A stretch of 5,341 bases of DNA from Anaerolineaceae bacterium UBA4081 (GTDB lineage: Bacteria; Chloroflexota; Anaerolineae; Anaerolineales; Anaerolineaceae): the NCBI GenBank assembly GCA_002383615.1, contig DFYN01000106.1:323-5663 (forward strand), in the 5' to 3' direction. Of the stretch, positions 1-5,341 are shown piece after piece; positions within the stretch are counted from its first letter, which is position 1; each line of letters begins with the position of its first letter. Made by a program: the position numbers and the translations under genes. The notes below the pieces were generated by a model. The model saw only the letters and a list, made by a program, of their open reading frames with translations. It did no database searches and had not been told where the DNA came from.

Positions 1-95
1 ACATCGCCATTATGGTTAATGCCAATCTCGCCCACAATATAGGTCGGATAACCTTCGCCCACCCACTGCTCACCAATTTTAATTGCTCGTGCCAT
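1..95 (-). CDS. neuB: N-acetylneuraminate synthase (NeuB-type), N-terminal fragment cut by the window edge
   Basis: Only the first 31 codons plus two bases are present; the gene runs off the left edge. The translation begins MARAIKIGEQWVGEG and continues into YIVGEIGINHNGD (residues 19-31). This is the first beta strand and the EIGINHNG signature of the NeuB/SpsE family of nonulosonate synthases; Glu23 lies where the family has its active-site glutamate. Enzymes of this family condense phosphoenolpyruvate with ManNAc, ManNAc-6-phosphate or a related hexosamine or hexose to make a nine-carbon 2-keto acid in the cytoplasm. The ATG is well supported: AAGGAG lies 7 bases upstream, and the stop of the preceding cytidylyltransferase-phosphatase gene is only 2 bases away, so the two are very probably co-transcribed. 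The fragment cannot separate Neu5Ac, KDN, legionaminate or pseudaminate synthases, and the C-terminal antifreeze-like (SAF) domain lies outside the window. Confidence 0.9.
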   Translation of the reverse strand, partial: MARAIKIGEQWVGEGYPTYIVGEIGINHNGD

Positions 96-97
96 TG

Positions 98-1330
98 TTA
101 CACTCCTTGATTGTGTTGTTGAAGAATTAAATCACACATTTCGCGTACCGCGCCGTGTCCTCCCCGACGCGTGAGGATAATATCTGCCTGTCGCAGGATT
201 TCTGGTTCTGCGTCACAAGGCGCTGCTGCACAACCGGCAACAGCGAAACACACTAAATCATTGATATCATTACCCATATAAACGACATCTGCCGGGTCAA
301 TGCCATGTTCCGCCAGGTATTGTTTCAGCACTTCGTCTTTATGGTTAATTCCTTGAAGGACTGGAACTTGCATTTTCTTACAGCGGGCGGATACTACCGG
401 GTTTGTTTCCATCGAGATGACCAGTGATTCTACACCCTGCTTACGAATTTCCCATAAGCCCATGCTATCACTGCGGTAAGCAGCAATTTGCTCATGTCCA
501 TTCTCATCCACCCAGACGCGATTGTCCGTCAAGACGCCGTCAAAATCCATCACCAGTAATTTAACACTCGCTGGCAGAGGGCGTTTCCGTTTCCCGGGTA
601 TCACCATATCCAAGCCACCCTGCTGCACCAACCATTCAGCCCGTTGCCAGTCACTTGGATTATCAATATCCACTGCGTAGCGAGGGTCAACCAGCACTGG
701 TAGGATCACCTTACCACTCATTAATCCTTGCTCAAGAATGGTTGCAGGGCGTATGGCATCAATATGCCCAGTCTGCCAGTAGACCACCGGCAGGCTCTGG
801 CGGGCTGCATTATACGGCTCAGCCATACCCTGGACGGTCAACAAGGGCGTCATCCGACCATCAGCGCCTATCCGCCACATCTTGTGAGGGTTTTGTCCAG
901 AAGGCACCACGCCCCGCACCGAATCAGCTTCCGGATGCGCCAAAAGCAGGTTGACCGCCTCGTCCACCAACCCCACCGGTCGTACAGGCGAAGTAGGGCG
1001 GAGTTGGACAACAACATCTGGATGGTAACCTTCATGTTCAGCCAACCACCGCAACGCGTGCTGAAAAACAGGCAAATCTAAAGTTCCATCTTGGGCAATA
1101 TCAGCTGGGCGTAAAAACGGAGCTTCAGCGCCCCATGCCCTGGCAACCGAAGCAATCTCTTCGTCATCAGTCGAAATGATGACCCGTGTCACCGATTCCG
1201 CCTGCAAACCGGCAGCAATGGAATACGCAATCAGCGGTGCACCCGCAAACCGGCGAATATTCTTACGCGGAATACCCTTGGAGCCGCCGCGAGCCGGGAT
1301 GATTGCCAACACTTCAGGTGCGTTTACCAT
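98..1330 (-). CDS. Bifunctional CMP-nonulosonate (sialic acid-type) cytidylyltransferase fused to a KdsC-like HAD phosphatase
   Basis: Two complete domains lie in one frame. Residue numbers count from an alternative GTG at 1339; subtract 3 for the ATG at 1330. Residues 10-240 are a NeuA-type nucleotidyltransferase that would use CTP to activate a nine-carbon acid sugar. It carries IPARGGSKGIPRKN (14-27), QLRPTSP (112-118) and DIDNPSDW (224-231), whose two aspartates match the family's metal ligands. Residues 258-408 are a C0-type HAD phosphatase related to KdsC and KDN-9-phosphate phosphatase. All four motifs are present: DFDGVLTD (nucleophile Asp265, Asp267), Ser309, Lys334, and GNDIND (356-361). 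The likely role is dephosphorylation of a nonulosonate 9-phosphate followed by CMP activation. Single-domain NeuA proteins are about 230 residues, so the length is explained by the fusion. I prefer the ATG at 1330: it overlaps the SDR stop by 7 bases, has GGTGG 5 bases upstream, and leaves a family-like short N-terminus. A GTG start at 1339 would overlap by 16 bases. The exact sugar is not known. Confidence 0.93.
   Translation of the reverse strand: MVNAPEVLAIIPARGGSKGIPRKNIRRFAGAPLIAYSIAAGLQAESVTRVIISTDDEEIASVARAWGAEAPFLRPADIAQDGTLDLPVFQHALRWLAEHEGYHPDVVVQLRPTSPVRPVGLVDEAVNLLLAHPEADSVRGVVPSGQNPHKMWRIGADGRMTPLLTVQGMAEPYNAARQSLPVVYWQTGHIDAIRPATILEQGLMSGKVILPVLVDPRYAVDIDNPSDWQRAEWLVQQGGLDMVIPGKRKRPLPASVKLLVMDFDGVLTDNRVWVDENGHEQIAAYRSDSMGLWEIRKQGVESLVISMETNPVVSARCKKMQVPVLQGINHKDEVLKQYLAEHGIDPADVVYMGNDINDLVCFAVAGCAAAPCDAEPEILRQADIILTRRGGHGAVREMCDLILQQHNQGV
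103..108 (-). promoter_or_regulatory. Ribosome binding site of the NeuB gene
   Basis: AAGGAG lies 7 bases before the ATG at 95 and within the last codons of the preceding gene. It fixes the NeuB start and shows that translation re-initiates directly after the cytidylyltransferase-phosphatase. Confidence 0.8.
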
Positions 1331-2151
1331 GCAGTCCACCCGCCATCAACGACCACATTGGAACCAGTCATGTAAGAGGAGGCGTCTGACGCCAGGAAAA
1401 GCAGTGCGCCGTTCATCTCATCCCCGTGCGCCATGCGTCCCATCACGGTTCTAGCAGAATACGCCTCTACAAACACGTCATCATGATTATTAAACACACC
1501 ACCCGGTGTGAGCGCATTGCAGCGAATCCCGGTACCGGCATAGTAAGTCGCGATGTAACGAACCAATCCCAGCACCCCAGCTTTGGTGACAGAATAGAAA
1601 ACAGGTTTGTAATTCTGGGTGTCCTGCCCGGGGCGTTTGTATATACGCTGGTCAGGTCCCACCAAACCATAGGTCGAGCAAATGTTGATAATGGATCCCC
1701 TGTTTTGACCAGCCATGACTCGCGCCGCCGCCTGGCAGCACAGGAACATGCCCGTCAAGTTAACATCCAATGCAGCTTTCCAGGCATCCAATGGATAAGT
1801 TTCAAACGCATTCGCGCCTTGCTTGCCCACATTGTCATGATCAAATTTGGGATCCATGGCTGCGCTGCAGACAATTGTGTCCAACTGTCCAAAGGATTTC
1901 ACAGCTGCTTGCACCATGTCAGATACTGATTTTTGATCGGTCACGTCCACACTCACGCCAACAGCAGAGTATCCATCGGTAACCAACTGTTGGGCAACTG
2001 CAGCGGCTGCTTCGCCATTCAGGTCAGCCACCACCACACCAGCGCCAGCCTCTGCCAGTGTCTTGCAAAACTGCCTGCCCAACAACCCCGCACCGCCTGT
2101 AACAATCGTGCTTTTCCCCTTCATACTAAATTTGTCAAATATATCATTCAT
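1324..2151 (-). CDS. Short-chain dehydrogenase/reductase, PtmA-like, of a nonulosonate/surface-glycan cluster
   Basis: A complete 275-residue classical SDR, a cytoplasmic NAD(P)-dependent sugar oxidoreductase. Visible motifs are the dinucleotide-binding TGGAGLLG (18-25); Asp43 at the end of beta-2, which favours NAD(H) over NADP(H); DVT (69-71); CSAA (95-98) in place of NNAG; and the catalytic tetrad Asn131, Ser159, Tyr186 and Lys190 (YSVTK). PGG (216-218) follows, and a VVVDGGW end is typical of the family. The segment between the catalytic Ser and Tyr is 26 residues (160-185), about twice the usual length, and contains GPDQRIYKRPG. I recall a similar insert in the PtmA-type SDRs of Campylobacter flagellin-glycosylation loci. 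The substrate is not deducible; a precursor hexose or hexosamine is the natural guess. The ATG is fixed by an ATGA overlap with the upstream oxidoreductase and by AGGAGG 6 bases upstream. Its own stop overlaps the next start. Confidence 0.88.
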   Translation of the reverse strand: MNDIFDKFSMKGKSTIVTGGAGLLGRQFCKTLAEAGAGVVVADLNGEAAAAVAQQLVTDGYSAVGVSVDVTDQKSVSDMVQAAVKSFGQLDTIVCSAAMDPKFDHDNVGKQGANAFETYPLDAWKAALDVNLTGMFLCCQAAARVMAGQNRGSIINICSTYGLVGPDQRIYKRPGQDTQNYKPVFYSVTKAGVLGLVRYIATYYAGTGIRCNALTPGGVFNNHDDVFVEAYSARTVMGRMAHGDEMNGALLFLASDASSYMTGSNVVVDGGWTAW

Positions 2152-3155
2152 GCACGTCCTCCTGCAAAAGTCTCCATATCAATCACTGAGCCGCTTCCCG
2201 CAGATGCATGTACCGCCGCTGTTAGGCGTTGAGCTGCCATGCCATCTTCGAGTGAGCAAATTGGCGTTTCTTCATTCCTCACCACGCGGAAGAAATGCCG
2301 CAATTCATCCAGAAAGAGCGTGTTGCGTTCAAAACCGGGTGGGTAAGTGAAAACCTCTGTAGTATTCTCCTCTGCGTGATACAACCCTACAGATGTTTGC
2401 CCATTCACCCATATTACCGAGCCCTGCGTACCAATAAGCTCCAGGCGATGTAAACCTGGGCGGCGTAAATAATCCAAATGCAGGCTGACGGGCACCAAGC
2501 TCTCCATCCGCATCGTTATCTCGGCTGTGTCTTCTACATCCAAATATAACCCGGCTACCGAAGTCAGGGCATACAGGCTGGCAACCTCTCCCAGCAGCCA
2601 GCGGATGTAATCAAAGGGGTGACTTAAGGTATTCACCACACCACCGCCCAGGTCTGCGCGCGCCGCATAGCTTTGGCGGTAATCTTCCCACGGGTGCCAG
2701 TCCGGCAGGTACTCACCCCACAGGCATTGGGCTGAAGTCAGCCTTCCAAGCGCATCAGCATTCAACCACTCCTTAATCTTTCGCAGCCCTGGATGGAAGC
2801 GGTACTGATATCCCACCAGGCACCGGCTGCCGCCTGATTCTAACGCCTTCTGCAAATCTAGCAAACCTTCCAAACTATTCGAAAGTGGCTTCTCCATCAG
2901 GATTGAACAACCAGCCAGGGCAGCTGGAATGGCAACTTGCAAGTGCAAGGCGGTCGGATTGGCAATAATGACCGCATCTGGCTTATGAGCCAGCGCTTTT
3001 TCCAAATCAGTTTCCACCGGGAATTCAGAAATCTCATCGGTTGGCAACGTTGATTTTTGAGACCGTAATAAGACAATATCCCGCTCACCCAATTCCAGTA
3101 AATTACGCAAATGCCGCCGACCAATGGACCCAAATCCTGCAATTAAGAATCTCAT
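2148..3155 (-). CDS. Gfo/Idh/MocA family NAD(P)-dependent sugar oxidoreductase
   Basis: A complete 335-residue protein, at the short end of the normal family size. The N-terminal Rossmann fold has GFGSIGRRH (7-15) as the dinucleotide-binding loop. The family's catalytic EKP motif is at 88-90 (ILMEKPLSNS), followed by VGYQYRFHP (114-122). The C-terminal substrate domain starts near residue 122 and carries GGGVVNTLSHPFDYIRWLLG (170-189). His179 and Asp182 there match the GGG...HxxD motif, in which the histidine is usually catalytic. Such enzymes oxidise or reduce a ring or chain hydroxyl of a sugar, nucleotide sugar or inositol in the cytoplasm. Paired with an SDR upstream of cytidylyltransferase and NeuB genes, it may carry out one half of an oxidation-reduction (epimerising or ketone-forming) step on a nonulosonate precursor; the substrate is inference only. 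The ATG lies 6 bases after the stop of the GT-B-like gene, with GAGG 4 bases upstream and AAGGA further back. The stop overlaps the SDR start (ATGA). Confidence 0.9.
   Translation of the reverse strand: MRFLIAGFGSIGRRHLRNLLELGERDIVLLRSQKSTLPTDEISEFPVETDLEKALAHKPDAVIIANPTALHLQVAIPAALAGCSILMEKPLSNSLEGLLDLQKALESGGSRCLVGYQYRFHPGLRKIKEWLNADALGRLTSAQCLWGEYLPDWHPWEDYRQSYAARADLGGGVVNTLSHPFDYIRWLLGEVASLYALTSVAGLYLDVEDTAEITMRMESLVPVSLHLDYLRRPGLHRLELIGTQGSVIWVNGQTSVGLYHAEENTTEVFTYPPGFERNTLFLDELRHFFRVVRNEETPICSLEDGMAAQRLTAAVHASAGSGSVIDMETFAGGRA
2158..2163 (-). promoter_or_regulatory. Ribosome binding site of the SDR gene
   Basis: A perfect AGGAGG lies 6 bases before the ATG at 2151, inside the end of the Gfo/Idh gene. 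Together with the ATGA stop/start overlap it decides the SDR start over the internal ATG at codon 10, which has no such site. Confidence 0.85.
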
Positions 3156-3161
3156 ACTGCC

Positions 3162-4601
3162 TCAGTCCTTTTTCAACAATCCTAAAAGGTATTCGCCGGT
3201 GCGCCATCCTGCGCTGCCGTCTGTGAAGGTCACTTCATCGCGAATGAACTTCTGCCTTTGCTCCCGATCCGCCTCAGGATGCCGCAAATACATATCTATA
3301 TGTGTTCGCAGGCTGGCTACATCCGTTGCTACCTGTCCGGCTCCAGCCTTGCGGAAGCGTTGGTGGGTTGGCCATTCACCAATCTCAGATAATGCCAACG
3401 AGAATTTACCAGGCGTGTTCCAACCGCCCTCAGCATCAATACACACTGCCACGATGGGTCGGTCGTGAATGGCTGCCTCAACCACCATAGTGGAGTAGAC
3501 CGTCAAGAACACATCCGAATATGCCATCATGGAAGTCTTTTCAGGCATATCCTCACCTGAATAGTAACCCAACTCACCACCCAGCGGGACAGGTTCTACG
3601 ACATGCACATTTGGCAGTTCGCGAGCCAATTGCTGGATGCGCTCGCGTTCGGCGGTATACAATTTATCACTCATAAAGTGATTGGGATGCAGCCGAATAA
3701 GCAACTGGCATGGTTCAGCCAATCTATCCTCGGCAACCAGGTGTGCTAATGCCTCAATATTCTGGTAATTGGGCGAGAAAGTGATAAAACTGCATGCATA
3801 CCCCAGTAATTTACGGCTGGGATCCAAACCATGCAGCTTGAAGTATGCGTCGCGCGGCATAAGCCACTGTTTGCGAAAATAGCCATCATAGGATGGAATA
3901 CCACCCACATGCACCTTGTTAGGATCCCAATCCGACCCATCCACCAGTTCCTGCTTCTGTAATTCAGACCAGCATGTAATGGCGTCCATCGGTGCGCCGG
4001 GCAAGGCGTAACTGGAAGGGTTATCCCATCCAACTATAACAGCGGCTGTCTTCACCCGCCGGCTGGCTGCCTGGCGCAAGAGGTAACGATCCAACCGCCA
4101 GCCTGGTGTGGATGCGACCACTAACTCCGGCTGATATTTCTCAAACAAATCAGTGTAGAGTTCCGGCGAGAAACGTTTCTGCCCACGAACCAACTGCTGA
4201 CGTGCAAAGCGCGACTTGCGCATGATTTCAACTGCAAATTTCATGATGGGAATTAGCAGCCGACGGCGGCGGTCTGCTTCAAATTCCACCTGGCGAATGT
4301 ACGAAACTTGGGCTTCAATGTTAATGTGGTCCGAGCTTCCAGCCCGCCTGAGGAATGCCTGCCAGTATTGTCGTGAGGGTTCGAATGTTTCGGCGTAATG
4401 GTGCGCCTGTGCTAAGCGTAACCCCTCAACGGTTAGTCCAGGCTGACCAAAACGGGCAGTGATTTGGTCTTTCAAACCATCGTCCGTCAAAACAACCACT
4501 TCTGCCCCACCGTCTAATAAAGTCGGTAAGACATCACTCTGTAAGAAGTACACCACTGCCAAGCCGTGGTCTGCGCTGATGAAGATGCGTTTAGCAGTCA
4601 A
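3162..4601 (-). CDS. GT-B-like surface carbohydrate transferase (CDP-glycerol glycerophosphotransferase/capsule-type fold), TTG start
   Basis: A 479-residue protein without signal peptide or clear membrane segment, probably cytoplasmic or membrane-peripheral. It looks like a two-domain GT-B fold. The N-terminal half opens with a strand (KRIFISADHGLAVVYFL, 4-20). It also has TPGWRLDRYLLRQAASR (165-181) followed by VIVGWDNPSSY (188-198), a pattern seen in capsule/surface-polysaccharide proteins that act on a transported or activated donor. The C-terminal half contains LLIRLHPNHF (300-309) and SDVFLTVYSTMVVEAAIHDRPIVAV (362-386, key residues Tyr369, Ser370, Glu375, Pro382). These resemble the RLHP and YSS...D/E...P motifs of CDP-glycerol glycerophosphotransferases and related Kdo or sialic acid capsule transferases. 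An in-frame TGA lies two codons before the TTG at 4601 and the first in-frame ATG is not until codon 120, so TTG is the sensible start, with only a weak ribosome site (AAGTGA). Exact donor and acceptor are unknown. It could be the transferase using the CMP-sugar made downstream, but that is speculation. Confidence 0.75.
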   Translation of the reverse strand: MTAKRIFISADHGLAVVYFLQSDVLPTLLDGGAEVVVLTDDGLKDQITARFGQPGLTVEGLRLAQAHHYAETFEPSRQYWQAFLRRAGSSDHINIEAQVSYIRQVEFEADRRRRLLIPIMKFAVEIMRKSRFARQQLVRGQKRFSPELYTDLFEKYQPELVVASTPGWRLDRYLLRQAASRRVKTAAVIVGWDNPSSYALPGAPMDAITCWSELQKQELVDGSDWDPNKVHVGGIPSYDGYFRKQWLMPRDAYFKLHGLDPSRKLLGYACSFITFSPNYQNIEALAHLVAEDRLAEPCQLLIRLHPNHFMSDKLYTAERERIQQLARELPNVHVVEPVPLGGELGYYSGEDMPEKTSMMAYSDVFLTVYSTMVVEAAIHDRPIVAVCIDAEGGWNTPGKFSLALSEIGEWPTHQRFRKAGAGQVATDVASLRTHIDMYLRHPEADREQRQKFIRDEVTFTDGSAGWRTGEYLLGLLKKD

Positions 4602-4617
4602 TGGTCACTTAGTACCC

Positions 4618-4639
4618 AAAATCATCGAGAATAGATTTT
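4618..4639. repeat. AT-rich inverted repeat near the start of the GT-B-like gene
   Basis: AAAATC (4618-4623) and GATTTT (4634-4639) are perfect inverted copies around a 10-base loop, 16 bases upstream of the TTG start at 4601. The stem has only one GC pair, so it is weak as an RNA hairpin. In transcript sense it ends in GAUUUUGG, which is slightly terminator-like but poor. It could equally be a protein-binding palindrome or chance. Confidence 0.3.
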
Positions 4640-4660
4640 CGTGAATCGTGAACCGTGACC
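4640..4660. repeat. Heptamer tandem repeat array A (three units)
   Basis: On the plus strand three contiguous 7-base units read CGTGAAT, CGTGAAC and CGTGACC, each differing from the next by one base. A further related unit, CGAGAAT (4626-4632), lies in the same 7-base phase, separated by one divergent unit. The array lies wholly in the gap between two genes. It resembles degenerate short tandem heptamer repeats; the function is unknown. Confidence 0.75.
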
Positions 4661-4679
4661 ACCCAGAAAAGTTGTGGGT
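4661..4679. repeat. Short inverted repeat between the two heptamer arrays
   Basis: ACCCA (4661-4665) and TGGGT (4675-4679) are perfect inverted copies around a 9-base loop, exactly filling the spacer between arrays A and B. The five-pair stem could form a small hairpin in RNA. It is not followed by a run of U on the minus strand, so it is not a convincing intrinsic terminator. Confidence 0.5.
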
Positions 4680-4707
4680 ACGAATTACGAATAACGAATC
4701 TCGACTC
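4680..4707. repeat. Heptamer tandem repeat array B (four units)
   Basis: On the plus strand the units read ACGAATT, ACGAATA and ACGAATC, followed by a more diverged TCGACTC, with an exact 7-base period. The three clean units share the core ACGAAT and vary only at the last base. The unit differs from that of array A, and a 19-base spacer separates the arrays. It ends 7 bases before the stop codon of the upstream glycosyltransferase gene. Confidence 0.78.
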
Positions 4708-4714
4708 TATCATT

Positions 4715-5341
4715 TTACTTCCGGTCATAATACCACCTGAATATTCGGTCGTAGAGCGCAAGTAAGGTTTTTTGCACTGGCGGGAAATCCAACAAAGCAT
4801 GTGATTGCGGTTTGGCAGCCTGGCGCTCACCGGCGCCCAAATTCATCCCACGCAGAGTATTGCTAAGGTTCATCACCAGCGGCTCTGTCGGCATAAGCCG
4901 CAAATAACCAGCAGCATTCATGCGCTGGTCCAGTTGCTTGACCTGCCCCATGGGACGGTCCATGCTGAAAGGGAGAAATTGAGTAAGCACATCCTTACGG
5001 GCTGTGAACTGCCAGTGCGATGCGCCTGCGATGGCAGCAACCCCCTGATACACCAGGCGGATATCCTCACTGCTGTCATAATGCGTTTTTATCTCGTCTT
5101 CGCTTTGACCCAGGCTCAGGTCAAACTCGCGGAATACATCAAAGGGAATGAAATGCCCGCGCTCAACCTGTACACCCACCGCCTGTTCGCCCCACTGGAC
5201 CGTGGAAGTATAATACTCTGGGTTGGTGCGGAACGGGCGGGCTGTCACCATACCCACATTGGGGAAAGTCTCCAGTATCTGCATGGAACGCGATAGCCAA
5301 CCCGGGAAAAACAAACAATCATTATCGGTGTATGCCACAAT
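4715..5341 (-). CDS. Family 2 (GT-A) glycosyltransferase, C-terminal part, 5' end cut by the window edge
   Basis: The open frame continues to the right edge; the last 208 codons and a TAA stop are visible. The first visible residues, IVAYTDNDCLFFPGWL, hold the acidic DxD-type motif (DND) that binds the metal and nucleotide-sugar in GT-A enzymes. The following PGWL and the strand NVGMVTARPFR are typical of family 2 transferases just after that motif. Further on, HFIPFDVFREFDLSLGQSED (residues 63-82) and RKDVLTQFLPF probably form the acceptor and catalytic-base region. The tail (about residues 155-208) is basic and aromatic (YDRIFRWYYDRK), possibly membrane-peripheral, but no transmembrane helix is evident. 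A GTG at 5338 is not a real start because the DxD motif sits only a few codons in, whereas the family normally has about 90 residues before it. It likely adds a sugar to a surface glycan; donor and acceptor are unknown. It is separated from the next gene by a repeat-bearing gap. Confidence 0.85.
   Translation of the reverse strand: MVAYTDNDCLFFPGWLSRSMQILETFPNVGMVTARPFRTNPEYYTSTVQWGEQAVGVQVERGHFIPFDVFREFDLSLGQSEDEIKTHYDSSEDIRLVYQGVAAIAGASHWQFTARKDVLTQFLPFSMDRPMGQVKQLDQRMNAAGYLRLMPTEPLVMNLSNTLRGMNLGAGERQAAKPQSHALLDFPPVQKTLLALYDRIFRWYYDRK

Noticed and set aside
98..1330. Two separate genes or an artificial fusion by sequencing error
   Set aside because: The frame is continuous through a short basic-proline linker (about residues 242-258). 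No internal ribosome site or start was evident before the HAD domain, and this fusion architecture is known in other proteins.
98..1330. KdsB/KdsC (Kdo) enzymes instead of nonulosonate enzymes
   Set aside because: The nucleotidyltransferase motifs (PARGGSKGIPRKN, QLRPTSP) are of NeuA rather than KdsB type, and the next gene begins like NeuB (EIGINHNGD), not like KdsA.
1426..1929. Plus-strand 167-residue open frame
   Set aside because: It lies entirely antisense to the SDR, which has intact catalytic motifs and a good ribosome site. The plus-strand product shows no recognisable motif and is a shadow of the real frame.
4661..4679. Intrinsic terminator after the glycosyltransferase
   Set aside because: The stem has only five pairs, the loop is nine bases and no U-tract follows on the minus strand.
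4626..4707. CRISPR-like array
   Set aside because: Units are 7 bases, directly contiguous and degenerate, with no unique spacers.
4609..4830. Minus-strand 73-residue frame bridging the end of the glycosyltransferase and the gap
   Set aside because: It overlaps the real glycosyltransferase C-terminus in another frame, and its tail is a translation of the heptamer repeats. No ribosome site or motif was seen.
4805..5296. Plus-strand 163-residue open frame
   Set aside because: Antisense to the glycosyltransferase with its DxD motif; no family features or plausible gene context.

Overview
The window is a single-direction block of six protein-coding genes, all on the minus strand and therefore transcribed from position 5341 towards 1. 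The two end genes are cut by the window edges. In transcription order they are: the C-terminal part of a family 2 (GT-A) glycosyltransferase; a 113-base gap containing short 7-base tandem repeats; a GT-B-like surface-polysaccharide transferase; a Gfo/Idh/MocA oxidoreductase; a short-chain dehydrogenase (SDR); a fusion of a CMP-nonulosonate (CMP-sialic-acid-type) cytidylyltransferase with a HAD phosphatase; and the first 31 codons of a NeuB-type nonulosonate synthase. From the GT-B-like gene onward the genes are separated by 2-6 bases or overlap by 4-7 bases, so 1-4601 looks like one operon with translational coupling.

The genes fit a nonulosonic acid (sialic-acid-like nine-carbon sugar) pathway placed beside surface-glycan assembly genes. 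NeuB would condense a six-carbon sugar with phosphoenolpyruvate. The HAD domain would remove a phosphate and the cytidylyltransferase domain would make the CMP-activated sugar. The glycosyltransferases would build the glycan that carries it. The SDR and Gfo/Idh oxidoreductases probably alter a precursor sugar; their association resembles the accessory genes of the Campylobacter ptm flagellin-glycosylation locus (recalled, not searched). The exact sugar cannot be read from this window. The apparently intact phosphatase centre favours a route through a 9-phosphate, meaning a Neu5Ac- or KDN-like sugar with a 9-hydroxyl rather than a 9-deoxy sugar such as legionaminic or pseudaminic acid.

The organism is a bacterium with a roughly balanced base composition and ordinary Shine-Dalgarno sites (AAGGAG, AGGAGG). 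Degenerate heptamer arrays in an intergenic gap are known from filamentous cyanobacteria (STRR elements), and I recall similar ones in Chloroflexota (Anaerolineae-type) genomes. I lean to the latter, but this is only a weak guess. No RNA genes, insertion sequences, CRISPR arrays or plus-strand genes were found. The only non-coding stretch of note is 4602-4714.
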